Shown here piece by piece: positions 1 through 8,238 of a stretch of DNA of 64,000 nucleotides. This stretch comes from Didemnitutus sp041906465. GTDB lineage: Bacteria; Verrucomicrobiota; Verrucomicrobiia; Opitutales; Opitutaceae. The stretch spans positions 186,001-250,000 of the forward strand of contig JAYRJE010000001.1 of NCBI GenBank assembly GCA_041906465.1, read 5' to 3'. The notes under the pieces are model-generated. The model worked only from the letters and a program-made list of their open reading frames with translations, was not told where the DNA came from and made no database searches. The position numbers and the translations under genes were made by a program. Each line of letters opens with the position of its first letter. Positions within the stretch are counted from its first letter, which is position 1.

Positions 1-96
1 GAACCGCGTGGCGTCGTAGGTCGCGGCGAGGGCGGCGAGCACTTCGTCGCGAATGGCCTGATGCTGGGGCTTCAGATCGAGGAACGGAACTTTCAT
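1..96 (-). CDS. DegT/DnrJ/EryC1/StrS-type aminotransferase, N-terminal fragment
   Basis: Only the first 32 codons are inside the window; the gene runs off the left edge. The protein starts MKVPFLDLKPQH and continues AIRDEVLAAL, the characteristic opening of PLP-dependent sugar aminotransferases of the DegT/DnrJ/EryC1/StrS family, which act on nucleotide-linked keto-sugars in cell-surface glycan synthesis. The catalytic lysine region lies outside the window. It is in the same direction as hemC and hemD, 85 bases downstream, with an inverted repeat in the gap. The call rests on the N-terminal motif alone. Confidence 0.7.
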   Translation of the reverse strand, partial: MKVPFLDLKPQHQAIRDEVLAALAATYDATRF

Positions 97-106
97 GAGG
101 AAGGGT

Positions 107-172
107 CCACGGAACACACGGAAGACACGGAATTCAATCCGACATATGCCGTGTGTGCGGTGTGTTCCGTGG
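107..172. repeat. Inverted repeat of the CACACGGAA interspersed family
   Basis: Two perfect 13-base arms (CCACGGAACACAC at 107-119 and its complement at 160-172) flank a 40-base spacer. The left half reads as near-tandem units ACACGGAA, CACACGGAA, GACACGGAA. A clearly related single copy with A for G (CACGAAACACACGAAAGACA) lies at 10263-10292. The element fills the gap between hemD and the aminotransferase gene. Function is unknown; it could form a weak stem or be a mobile intergenic repeat. Confidence 0.7.
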
Positions 173-181
173 CCAAAAAAT

Positions 182-976
182 TCAGAGCTTCTTGATGAGC
201 GCTTCGACGAACGAACCCAGGTTCGCCTGCGCGGCTTCGAAGTCCACTGGCAGTCCGAGCTGTTTCATCGTGGCCGTCGTCGTGGCGCCGATGCTGCCGG
301 AAAGCGGGCGCTTCGCCTTGGCACTGAGCTTCAGCGCGCCGGCCTGATCGAAGAACGACTGCGCGGCGCTCGGACTGGCGAACAGGATGGCGTCGGCACC
401 TTTCGCGCGAAAATCGCCCGCGACCGGGTCCTTCGCGAGGTCGGTCTCCTCGGTCTTGTAGATCGGCAGCGTGTCGACGATCGCGCGCGCCTCGTGCAGC
501 TTCTCGACGAGCGTGTCGCGGTTGAGATTGCCGGTGACGACGAGAATCTTCGCGCTGTCGAGTGACTCGCGCTCGAGCATCGCCTGCGCGAGTTCCTCGG
601 CGTTCGCCTTCTTGGGCTGGAGCTCGACGCGCAGGTGCAGACCGCGAATCACCTCCGCCGTGGCTTCACCGACGACCGCGATGCGCACGAGACCGAGCGC
701 GCGGATGTCGTCGAAGCCCTTGAGAAACTCCTCGAAGAAGAACCGCGCGCCATTGGCGCTGGTGAAGATGAGCCACTCGTATTGCGTCAGCTCGGCGAAA
801 ATCTCCACGAGCGTCTGCTTGTCGTAATGCTTCGTGACTCGGATGAGCGGCAGCTCGATCACTTCGGCGCCCTGCGCCTCGAGCGCCGCGCGCCACTCGG
901 CGGCTTGCTCGCGCGGACGGGTGACGACGATGCGACGGCCGGCGAGCGGCAGGGAGGAAGAGGATTTTGCGGCCAT
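182..976 (-). CDS. hemD: Uroporphyrinogen-III synthase (HemD)
   Basis: Cyclises hydroxymethylbilane to uroporphyrinogen III with inversion of ring D, in the cytoplasmic tetrapyrrole pathway. The 264-residue product begins MAAKSSSSLPLAGRRIVVTR. The family is poorly conserved, but the expected landmarks are present: VVTRPREQA near the N terminus, WLIFTSANGARFF near residue 70 and ILFASPSAAQSFF near residue 210, the usual two-lobed layout. The start codon overlaps the hemC stop by one base (TGATG at 974-978), so the two are probably translationally coupled. The neighbouring hemC makes its substrate, which strongly supports the call. Confidence 0.9.
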   Translation of the reverse strand: MAAKSSSSLPLAGRRIVVTRPREQAAEWRAALEAQGAEVIELPLIRVTKHYDKQTLVEIFAELTQYEWLIFTSANGARFFFEEFLKGFDDIRALGLVRIAVVGEATAEVIRGLHLRVELQPKKANAEELAQAMLERESLDSAKILVVTGNLNRDTLVEKLHEARAIVDTLPIYKTEETDLAKDPVAGDFRAKGADAILFASPSAAQSFFDQAGALKLSAKAKRPLSGSIGATTTATMKQLGLPVDFEAAQANLGSFVEALIKKL

Positions 977-1821
977 CAGAAACCAAGCTCCCTGAGGATG
1001 CGCGCAGCGGTCTGCGACGGCGCCGCGAAATCGGCCGCGCTGAGCGGGAAGCGACGGATGCCCGTGCGCTCGTGAAAGAAATGCAGCGTGTCGTCCGTCG
1101 CGTGCGCCGCGAAGGCCACCTGACACCCGCCGCCGATCTGTGCCTGAAAAGCACGCTCGAGCGTCACGTTGCGGAACGTCGCCGCATCGAGCGCGGGCGC
1201 GAGTTGTGCGGCCAGGTCGGTGCGGCACTGAATCGCGATGGCGCCCTGCCCCACGGCCGGGACGCTTTCCTCGAATTTCAGCGGGCGGAACGCGACCCCC
1301 GGCCAGCTGTGGATGCCGAGACGGCGCATGCCGGCGGCGGCGAGGATCGTCGCGTCGGCGTCGCCCTGCGCGATCTTCTTGAGGCGCGTGTCGACGTTGC
1401 CGCGAATCTCGGTGAACTTCACGCCCGGGAAAAGCTTCGCGACCTGCAATTGCCGGCGCGGGCTGCTCGACCCGATCGTCGCGGGCGTTGTGACGCCCTC
1501 GCGGAGCACGAGCACGTCGTGCGTCAGCTCGCGCGGCAGGAAACCCGCCACGGTGAGGCCGGCTGGATTCTCGCCCGGCAAGTCCTTGCAACTGTGCACG
1601 GCGGCGTGAGCGTCGCCGCGCAGGAGCGCCTGCTCGAGTTCCGCGGTGAAGAGCCCCTTGCCGCCCTGCTTGATCAGCGACCAGTCGGTCTGGCGGTCGC
1701 CGGTCGTGACGATTTTGAGCAGTTCGCATTCGGCGCCCAGCTTTTCAGCGAAGCGCGCCGCGACCATGTTGGTCTGCGCGAGCGCGAGCGGGCTTTTGCG
1801 GGTGGCGAGGAGGAGTTTCAT
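976..1821 (-). CDS. hemC: Hydroxymethylbilane synthase (porphobilinogen deaminase, HemC)
   Basis: Polymerises four porphobilinogen units into hydroxymethylbilane, covalently carrying a dipyrromethane cofactor. The 281-residue protein has the family N terminus (LLLATRKSPLALAQ), the HSCKDLP motif, the SSSPRRQLQ and RGNVDTRL substrate-binding segments and the cofactor cysteine (Cys233, in GGGCQVAFAA). Length is close to the family norm. The ATG lies only 15 bases beyond the encoded CCA end of tRNA-Val on the same strand and no clear Shine-Dalgarno is visible, so hemCD may be read from the tRNA promoter. It overlaps hemD by one base. Confidence 0.96.
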   Translation of the reverse strand: MKLLLATRKSPLALAQTNMVAARFAEKLGAECELLKIVTTGDRQTDWSLIKQGGKGLFTAELEQALLRGDAHAAVHSCKDLPGENPAGLTVAGFLPRELTHDVLVLREGVTTPATIGSSSPRRQLQVAKLFPGVKFTEIRGNVDTRLKKIAQGDADATILAAAGMRRLGIHSWPGVAFRPLKFEESVPAVGQGAIAIQCRTDLAAQLAPALDAATFRNVTLERAFQAQIGGGCQVAFAAHATDDTLHFFHERTGIRRFPLSAADFAAPSQTAARILRELGF

Positions 1822-1836
1822 TCGGAGTGAGAAGCG

Positions 1837-1913
1837 TGGTGGACGCTGAGGGACTCGAACCCCCGACCCTCTCGGTGTAAACGAGATGCTCTAACCAACT
1901 GAGCTAAGCGTCC
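1837..1913 (-). tRNA. tRNA-Val (anticodon TAC)
   Basis: On the minus strand a full cloverleaf can be folded: acceptor GGACGCT paired with AGCGTCC, D-arm GCTCAGTTGGTTAGAGC, anticodon stem TCTCG/CGAGA with loop TTTACAC (anticodon TAC, read as valine), and T-arm with GGTTCGAGTCC. The discriminator A and CCA tail are encoded (1837-1840). It sits directly upstream of hemC on the same strand. Confidence 0.95.
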
Positions 1914-2000
1914 GGAATCCGGAGACGAAACGGCAGCGCCCTACCCCTCGCAAGGAGAAAGCCAGAGCGAGGTTTGCCTGAGAAACCGCGCGCTTTGCAA

Positions 2001-2072
2001 GGTAGGGCGGGGTCTCCGGACCCCGCCGCGAATGTCGTTAGCGCATGAAGGCGGGGTTCGGCGACCCCGCCC
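2001..2072. repeat. Pair of GTAGGG-type hairpin repeats
   Basis: The gap between tRNA-Val and asd contains two near-identical stem-loops. The first is GGTAGGG followed by stem GGCGGGGTC, loop TCCG and the complement (2006-2027). The second has stem GGCGGGGT and loop TCGGCG (2050-2071). They belong to the hairpin family that recurs in many gaps of this window. They could also serve as transcription terminators for asd, but no T-run follows either stem. Confidence 0.7.
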
Positions 2073-2097
2073 TCCAACCGCAAGAAAAACGCCGGGC

Positions 2098-3132
2098 TCA
2101 AGCGCTCGGACGCAGCGGGATGCCCTCGCGGATCATCGCTTCGGCGATCTGGATCGAGTTGAGCGCAGCGCCCTTCCAGAGGTTGTCGCCGGCGACCCAG
2201 AACGCCAAGCCGTTCTCCCACGCGGTGTCCACGCGCACGCGGCCGACACCGCACTTCACCTTCCGGCTGAAATCGAGCGGCGTCGGGTAGAGTTTGTTCG
2301 CCACGTCGTCGACGAGCTCCGCGCCCTCGAACTTCGCGATCGCGGCGCGCGCAGCGGCGACGTCAACCGGTTTCTCGAATTCGGCGTTCACAGCCACGGA
2401 GTGCGCGCGCACGACCGGCACACGCACGCAGGTCGCGGAGACCTTTAGTGCGGGCAGGCCCATGATCTTGCGGCTCTCTTCGCGCATCTTCGTTTCCTCG
2501 CCGGTGTAGCCATCGGCGCCGAACGAATCGATGTGCGGGATCAGGTTCTGGAAAATCTGGTAGGGATAAACCGCGCGCGGCAGCGGCTGGCCCTTGGCAT
2601 AGGCCTGCGTCTGAGCCTCGAGTTCGTCGATGGCGTCGGCGCCCGTGCCGGAAACGGACTGGTAAGTGGAGAAGAACACCCGCTTCAACCCGAAGAGCTG
2701 GTGCAGCGGATAAAGGCCCATGAGCGCGACCGCCGTCGAGCAGTTCGGGCTCGCGATGATGCCCTTGTGTCCGAGCGTCGCGGCGAGATTGATCTCGGGC
2801 ACGACGAGCGGCACGTCGTCGCGCATGCGGAACGCCGAGCTCTTGTCCAATATGAGGCAGCCGCGCTTCACGGCCTCCGGCGCCAGCGCCTTCGCGATCG
2901 CGCCTTCAGCGGCGAACAGCGCGACGTCGAGCCCCTCGAACGCCTCGGGCTTCGCCTCGATCACCGTGAGTTTCTTCCCGGCGAACTCGACGCTGCGGCC
3001 CACGGAGCGCGCGGAGGCCATGAGCCTCAGCTCCGCGAGCGGGAACTGGCGCGACGCGAGCAGGCCGATCAGTTCTTGACCGACTGCTCCGGTGGCGCCG
3101 ACGATGCCGACTCGATAGGACTTGGTATTCAC
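2098..3132 (-). CDS. asd: Aspartate-semialdehyde dehydrogenase
   Basis: Reduces aspartyl phosphate to aspartate semialdehyde with NADPH, the branch point to lysine/diaminopimelate, threonine and methionine. The 344-residue product shows the Rossmann motif GIVGATGAVGQE at residues 9-20, the active-site cysteine in ASPNCST (Cys131), and the catalytic histidine in VPVVRAHS (His244). The start is a GTG at 3130-3132, preceded by a good AAGGA at nine bases; no ATG is possible upstream of the Rossmann motif. Its GTG abuts the GTG of the divergent next gene, both supplied by one CACGTG palindrome. Confidence 0.95.
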   Translation of the reverse strand: MNTKSYRVGIVGATGAVGQELIGLLASRQFPLAELRLMASARSVGRSVEFAGKKLTVIEAKPEAFEGLDVALFAAEGAIAKALAPEAVKRGCLILDKSSAFRMRDDVPLVVPEINLAATLGHKGIIASPNCSTAVALMGLYPLHQLFGLKRVFFSTYQSVSGTGADAIDELEAQTQAYAKGQPLPRAVYPYQIFQNLIPHIDSFGADGYTGEETKMREESRKIMGLPALKVSATCVRVPVVRAHSVAVNAEFEKPVDVAAARAAIAKFEGAELVDDVANKLYPTPLDFSRKVKCGVGRVRVDTAWENGLAFWVAGDNLWKGAALNSIQIAEAMIREGIPLRPSA

Positions 3133-3684
3133 GTGAAAGATTCCTTGGAACGGGCCACGAAAAAGTCTGCCGCTCTCGGCCGCAAGCCGTCAGCGCGTTC
3201 TATCGTCGTTTCCATCGGCAAACAGCTGATGGGTTTCTATCGCGACGGGGAGCTGATAAAGAGCTACGTCATATCCACCTCGAAGCGCCCGCCCTCGAAC
3301 GTGAAGGACTCGATGGGCACGCCGCGCGGCCTGCACGAAATCGCCGAGCGCGTCGGCGCCGGCGCGCCCCCGGGCATCGTCTTCAAGGCCCGCGCGAGCA
3401 CCGGCCGGCATTTTTCCGAATTCGACGCCGACGAGCAGGCGAAGAACCTGATCACGACGCGCATCCTCTGGCTCCGCGGCCTCGAACCGGGCGTGAACGC
3501 CGGCACCAACGCCGCCGGCGATTCGGTCGACACCTACGCGCGCTACGTTTACATCCACGGCACCAACCACGAGGAACACCTCGGCACGCCCGCCAGCAGC
3601 GGCTGCGTCCAGATGCGCAACCTCGACATCATCGAGCTCTACGACGAGGTGCGCGTCGGGGATTTCGTCTGGATCGAGGATTGA
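3133..3684 (+). CDS. L,D-transpeptidase (YkuD/ErfK) domain protein
   Basis: The YkuD fold normally cross-links peptidoglycan stem peptides through a catalytic cysteine in the periplasm. The 183-residue protein has the family start of domain (SIVVSIGKQLMGFYRDGE) at residues 23-40, the conserved histidine in YIHGTN (His142) and the nucleophile region PASSGCVQMRN (Cys158). The GTG at 3133 is the only sensible start; ATG does not occur until inside the domain. Oddly no signal peptide or membrane segment is visible, so either the true start differs or the protein is exported in another way. The start codon abuts asd, divergently. Confidence 0.8.
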   Translation: MKDSLERATKKSAALGRKPSARSIVVSIGKQLMGFYRDGELIKSYVISTSKRPPSNVKDSMGTPRGLHEIAERVGAGAPPGIVFKARASTGRHFSEFDADEQAKNLITTRILWLRGLEPGVNAGTNAAGDSVDTYARYVYIHGTNHEEHLGTPASSGCVQMRNLDIIELYDEVRVGDFVWIED

Positions 3685-3688
3685 TCAA

Positions 3689-3772
3689 GGGCGCTTGGGA
3701 CAAGCCCCCCTACCTCGTAGCACAATTTCGCCATCAATTCGGCGCGGTAGGGGCCGTTGTCCTCAACGGCCC
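3689..3772. repeat. Two hairpin repeats with CCCTAC / GTAGGG flanks
   Basis: Between the transpeptidase gene and the convergent metal ATPase gene are a GGGCGCTTG/CAAGCCCCCCTAC stem (3689-3712) and a perfect stem GGGCCGTTG, loop TCCT, CAACGGCCC (3751-3772) preceded by GCGGTAG. The two face opposite ways. They match units at 9257-9337 and 15881-15906 in sequence, so these are copies of one family. Their position between convergent genes would suit a terminator role. Confidence 0.65.
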
Positions 3773-3791
3773 TTCACGCGCACCGCTTCGA

Positions 3792-6062
3792 TCAATCGTT
3801 CCGCCCCAACAACAGCCGCAGCGAATTCAGGCACACGACCACCGTGCTGCCTTCGTGCGCGATGACGCCGAGGCTCAACGGAATCGTGCCGATCAGCGAC
3901 GCACCGACCATCACGATCACCGTGCCGAGCGAGATGAACAGATTCTGCTTGATGATCGCCCGCGCGCGACGGCTCAGACGCAACGCCGCGAGGAAGTTCT
4001 CGATGCGATCGTGCATCAGCACGACTTCGCTCTGCTCGAGCGCCGCATCGCTGCCCCGCGCGCCCATCGCCACGGAGACGTAGGCCGCAGCGAGACTGGG
4101 CGCGTCGTTCACGCCATCGCCGACCATGGCGACCTTGCGGCCCTGCTGCCGGAAACCATCGACGATCTCGACCTTTTGCTCCGGCGAAAGACCGGCACGC
4201 ACCTCGTCCAAGCCAAGTTCCTTCGCGACCGACTCCGCCGTATGCCGACGATCGCCGGTGAGCATGTAGGTGCGGATACCATTCGCCTTTAACGCTGCGA
4301 GCACACCGCGCGACTCGGCCCGGAGCTGGTCTTTCAACAGCAAACGCCCGACGATCCCCGGCGCCACAACCCAGACCTCGGAGAACTCCGCCGCCGCCGG
4401 CGGCACTCTCTCCAGCCACTGCGCAAACGGCCCCGCGGCCACCAACTCGCGCCGGCCGAGGAACGCGTGCCCGCCGTCGACCTGCGCACGGACGCCCTGC
4501 CCGGTGATCGACTCGAAACGCTCCACCTCGCGCGCCGCGACGTTCTCCTTGCGCGCATGATGCGTGATCGCGCGCGCGATCGGATGATGCGAATGACGCT
4601 CCAGCGCGTAGGCGAGTTCGAGCAGCTCGCGCTCACGCCCCGTCGGGAAGCTCTCGACCGCGACGACCGCGAGTTCGCCCGTCGTGAGCGTGCCCGTTTT
4701 GTCGAGAGCCACCGTATCGATTTCCGCCAGCTTCTCGATCGCCGCGCCGCCGCGGAACAGCACCCCGTGCTTCGCGCCCCAGGCAATTGCCGCGAGGATC
4801 GCCGACGGGATCGACAACACCAGCGCACACGGACTCGCCACGACCAGCAACGTCATCGCGCGATAAAACGCCGACGCCTGCCCCTCCACACTCTGGAACG
4901 GCGGCAGCCCGAACCCGAGCCACCACACGAGGAACATCACGGCCACCGCGCCGAGCACGAGCAAAGTGTAATTGCCGCCGAAACGGTCCGTGAAGCGCTG
5001 GCTCGGCGCCTTCAGCTTCTGCGCCGTCTGAATCAGACGAATGATCTTCTGCAGCGTGCTCTCGCTCGGCAGACGCGTGACGGTCACCTCGACGGAGCCC
5101 CACAGATTCAACGTGCCACTGAAAACCTGTGCGCCGACGCTCTTCTCCACCGGCACGGCTTCGCCCGTCAGTGTCGATTCGTCGCTCGCCGTTTCGCCTT
5201 TCACGACTTCGCCGTCCGCCGCGAACATCTCGCCCGGTTTCACCGCCAGCCGCTGCCCGGTCTTCAATTGGTCAATCGCGATGACGTGCTGCGCCCCGTC
5301 TTCGCCGATCACCGTCGCCTCCTTCGGCGCCGTGTGCAGCAGCGACGACACCTCGCGCTGCGTGCGGTCCATCGCGTAAGCTTCCATCGCGCCCGACGCC
5401 GAGAAGAGGAACAGCAACAAGGTGGCCTCGCCGTATGCGCCCACGCACACCGCGCCGACGGCCACCGCCAGCATCAGAAAATGGATATCGAGCCGTCGCT
5501 CGCGCAGGTTCTCCCACGAATCGATCGCCGCATCCCAACCGCCCGCGACGAGCGCGACGCCGTAGAGCGTGAACTGTGCCCAGTGAGGTGCACCCAGCTG
5601 CTCCGCCACGAAACCCGCAATGCCCGCCACGCCGCAAATCGCCGCCAGCGTGCTCAGCAGCTTCCACTCGCCCTCCTCCCCGCCGTGGCCATGGCCGTGC
5701 GTGTCGGCGTGATCGTGCTCCTCCGCGGGCAGCGCGTATTCCTTCCACTGATAAAACCGCGGCGCTGTCTCGCACGTGGGACGTTCGACGGTGGTCACAC
5801 TTCCCGTCTGCTTCACGACAAATCCCGGCTCCGTCACCGCGCCTTCGCCGCGCGTGCGGCCGGTGGCGAGCTTCGCCTCGATCGCGAGCAACACCTGCTG
5901 GATCTGCTGTTCGAGTTGCGCGCCGTCGACACTCCCGAGCGTTGCGACTGACACCGTCATGTCCGCGGAGTTGACGCGCACCGCCGCCACCGCCGGCTGC
6001 GTTTGCAGGAACTTGATCAACTCGTGCGTCCATTCCGCACTGGATTTCGCTTCGGCTGCCAT
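3792..6062 (-). CDS. P1B-4-type heavy-metal-exporting P-type ATPase
   Basis: An ATP-driven inner-membrane metal exporter. Read from the ATG at 6062 (756 aa), it has a degenerate N-terminal metal-binding-like region without CxxC, a histidine-rich stretch (HDHADTHGHGHG, about residues 116-127), the actuator motif LTGEAVP near 300, the transmembrane SPC at 410-412, the phosphorylated Asp in DKTGT at 454, and MVGDGVNDAPS in the P domain. The last membrane helix holds HEGST (His736). SPC together with HEG(G/S)T defines the P1B-4 subgroup (Co, Zn, Fe or Cd export) rather than Cu (CPC). An in-frame GTG at 6113 would add 17 residues; ATG 6062 is preferred because an inverted repeat lies between them. 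The exact metal cannot be read from sequence. Confidence 0.9.
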   Translation of the reverse strand: MAAEAKSSAEWTHELIKFLQTQPAVAAVRVNSADMTVSVATLGSVDGAQLEQQIQQVLLAIEAKLATGRTRGEGAVTEPGFVVKQTGSVTTVERPTCETAPRFYQWKEYALPAEEHDHADTHGHGHGGEEGEWKLLSTLAAICGVAGIAGFVAEQLGAPHWAQFTLYGVALVAGGWDAAIDSWENLRERRLDIHFLMLAVAVGAVCVGAYGEATLLLFLFSASGAMEAYAMDRTQREVSSLLHTAPKEATVIGEDGAQHVIAIDQLKTGQRLAVKPGEMFAADGEVVKGETASDESTLTGEAVPVEKSVGAQVFSGTLNLWGSVEVTVTRLPSESTLQKIIRLIQTAQKLKAPSQRFTDRFGGNYTLLVLGAVAVMFLVWWLGFGLPPFQSVEGQASAFYRAMTLLVVASPCALVLSIPSAILAAIAWGAKHGVLFRGGAAIEKLAEIDTVALDKTGTLTTGELAVVAVESFPTGRERELLELAYALERHSHHPIARAITHHARKENVAAREVERFESITGQGVRAQVDGGHAFLGRRELVAAGPFAQWLERVPPAAAEFSEVWVVAPGIVGRLLLKDQLRAESRGVLAALKANGIRTYMLTGDRRHTAESVAKELGLDEVRAGLSPEQKVEIVDGFRQQGRKVAMVGDGVNDAPSLAAAYVSVAMGARGSDAALEQSEVVLMHDRIENFLAALRLSRRARAIIKQNLFISLGTVIVMVGASLIGTIPLSLGVIAHEGSTVVVCLNSLRLLLGRND

Positions 6063-6093
6063 GCCACGAGGGTTGGTTCGACCGCAAGCGCTC

Positions 6094-6107
6094 GCAAATA
6101 AATTTGC
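6094..6107. promoter_or_regulatory. Candidate operator upstream of the metal ATPase
   Basis: A perfect AT-rich inverted repeat, GCAAAT AA ATTTGC, lies 32-45 bases upstream of the ATPase ATG in the divergent gap with the dinG-like gene. It stands out in a GC-rich context. Its position suits a metal-responsive repressor or the promoter itself. No regulator gene is adjacent, so the role is inference. Confidence 0.35.
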
Positions 6108-6140
6108 GCCCACGGAAAGTCATCAGCTCAGTCGCATTTG

Positions 6141-8210
6141 ATGATTAGTCTCAACGAGGGCGGCGGCGCGGCCGTCTCGCGCGCGGTGGAGCTGACGTCG
6201 GCCGTATTTGCCGACGACGGCTGGCTGTGCACGAGTCTCAGTCTCGAACACCGCCCCGAGCAGGAACGCATGGCGCACGCCGTCGCCGCCGCAATGGACG
6301 GCGACAGCAGCCTGCTCTGCGAGGCCGGCACCGGCGTCGGCAAGAGCCTCGCGTATCTCATCCCCGGCATCATCCACGCCGTCGACACGCGCCGGCAGTT
6401 TCTCGTCTCGACGCACACCAAGACGCTGCAAGAGCAAGTGCGCGACAAGGACCTCGCGAACTGCCGCCGCCTTTTCGCCGCCGTGCCGGAGCTCGCCGCG
6501 TATCGCGATTTCACGAGCGCCGTGCTCATGGGCAAAGGCAACTACCTCTGCACGACGCGGCTCAAGCGCGCTCTCGCCGAGAAGCAGGAACTCTTCGCCA
6601 CGCCCGAGCAGGAACAGCTCGCCCGCATTGAGGCGTGGGCGAAGACCACCGAAACCGGCTTGCTCGCGGACTTTCCCTCTCCGCGCATCGCACCCGAAGT
6701 CTGGGACGAAGTCTCCGCCGACTCCGACGCGTGCTCCTCGAAGCACTGCGACAGCGCCGTGTGCTTCTATCAGCGGGCGAAGAAGCGCCGTGACTCCGCC
6801 AATCTCGTCATCGTCAACCACAGCCTGCTCTTCACGCTGATGGCCGTGCAGGCCGCGCAGGAAAAATCACCCGCCCGCGGCATTCTCCGCCTCGACGATT
6901 TTCTCGTGCTCGACGAGGCGCACACGGTCCCCGATATCGCCACCGAGCACCTCGGCCTCGCGCTCACTTCCGCCGGTCTACGCCGGCAACTGCACGCGCT
7001 CTTCAATCCGAAGCGCAAAAAAGGCCTCTTCGTGCGGCACAAGGATTCCGGCGGCCAGCGCGCCGTCGAAATCGCCGCGGAACAGGCCGATCATTTCTTC
7101 GCCACGGTCGCGGAAAAAATCCCCGCCGGCTCCAGCCTGCAACGCTGGCGCGAAGCCGACGCGGTCGAGCATCTCCTCGCTGGTCCGCTCAACGGCGTTG
7201 TCGCCCGCCTCGACGGCTTGCGCACGAGCCTGCCGCCGGAAGACATCGCGCACGTCGAGGTCGAGACGAAGCAGAAACGCCTCTCCGCCTACCGCGATGC
7301 GATCAAGTCCTGGCTCGATCTCGCGCGCGAGGGCGACGTGCACTGGGCCGAAATGGCGGACCGCCGCAAGGAACTCGTCGTCAGCCTGCGCTCGGCGCCG
7401 CTCGACGTGTCCGCGGAGTTGCGCCGCCGCCTCTTCCAGCGCGAAACTTCCTGTGTTCTCACCAGCGCGACGCTCGCGACCGGCAGCACGATCGAGCCGT
7501 TCCGCGAGCGCGTCGGCGCGCACGGCGTCGAGACCGTGATCGAGAAATCGCCCTTCGACTACGAGCGCCACATGCGCGTCTACCTCGCCGCCGACGTGCC
7601 GGAGCCATCTGCCTCGGCCGAGGGCAAGCTCGCGCTCGACGCCATCACCGACTACGTGCGCTTCTGCACGCTCGCGGTGCGCGGCGGTTCGCTTGTGCTC
7701 TTCACCAGCTACCGCGACCTCCTCGCCGTCGCGGCGCGCCTCGAGCCGGACTACCGCGCCGCCGGTCGCAAATGCCTCGTGCAGGAAGCCGGTGTCTCGC
7801 GCTCGGAATTGGCCGAGCAACTGCGGCGCGCCGGCAACGGCGTGCTGTTCGGCACGGAGAGTTTCTGGACGGGCATCGATGTGCCCGGCGATGCGCTGTC
7901 CCAGGTGATCATCACGCGCCTGCCGTTCGAGCCGCCGAACCATCCGGTCGCACAAGCCCGGGCCGAATGGGTCGCATCCGAAGGAGGAAACCCCTTCGCG
8001 CAGCTCGCCTTGCCCGAGGCGCTCGGCAAATTCCGCCAAGGCATCGGCCGGTTGATCCGCAGCAAGACAGACCGCGGTGTCGTCACGATTCTCGACCCAC
8101 GCTTGCTCACGAAAGCCTACGGCCGCGAATTTATCGCCAGTTTACCGACGCCTCACTTCGAACGCCTCACGCGCGCCGATCGCGACCGGATTTTTCGTCC
8201 TTTCATTTGA
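6141..8210 (+). CDS. DinG-family ATP-dependent DNA helicase (XPD-like)
   Basis: Superfamily 2 5'-3' DNA helicase of the DinG/YoaA group, acting in repair of stalled forks and R-loops. The 689-residue protein has Walker A (EAGTGVGKS, residues 61-69), motif Ia VSTHTKTLQEQV, a DEAH box (residues 258-261), and C-terminal motifs GTESFWTGIDVPG and QGIGRLIRS (motif VI). Four cysteines placed between motifs Ia and II (NYLC, then DACSSKHCDSAVC) are arranged as the Fe-S cluster of this family. A TTG at 6138 sits directly before the ATG at 6141; ATG is chosen. Followed after 28 bases by a PP2C phosphatase gene. Confidence 0.9.
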   Translation: MISLNEGGGAAVSRAVELTSAVFADDGWLCTSLSLEHRPEQERMAHAVAAAMDGDSSLLCEAGTGVGKSLAYLIPGIIHAVDTRRQFLVSTHTKTLQEQVRDKDLANCRRLFAAVPELAAYRDFTSAVLMGKGNYLCTTRLKRALAEKQELFATPEQEQLARIEAWAKTTETGLLADFPSPRIAPEVWDEVSADSDACSSKHCDSAVCFYQRAKKRRDSANLVIVNHSLLFTLMAVQAAQEKSPARGILRLDDFLVLDEAHTVPDIATEHLGLALTSAGLRRQLHALFNPKRKKGLFVRHKDSGGQRAVEIAAEQADHFFATVAEKIPAGSSLQRWREADAVEHLLAGPLNGVVARLDGLRTSLPPEDIAHVEVETKQKRLSAYRDAIKSWLDLAREGDVHWAEMADRRKELVVSLRSAPLDVSAELRRRLFQRETSCVLTSATLATGSTIEPFRERVGAHGVETVIEKSPFDYERHMRVYLAADVPEPSASAEGKLALDAITDYVRFCTLAVRGGSLVLFTSYRDLLAVAARLEPDYRAAGRKCLVQEAGVSRSELAEQLRRAGNGVLFGTESFWTGIDVPGDALSQVIITRLPFEPPNHPVAQARAEWVASEGGNPFAQLALPEALGKFRQGIGRLIRSKTDRGVVTILDPRLLTKAYGREFIASLPTPHFERLTRADRDRIFRPFI

Positions 8211-8238
8211 ACGCGGCGCGAGCAACTTGGAGGCGAAC

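Noticed and set aside
2533..3132. 200-codon upstream extension of the L,D-transpeptidase frame
   Set aside because: It is the antisense of asd and has no similarity to the family.
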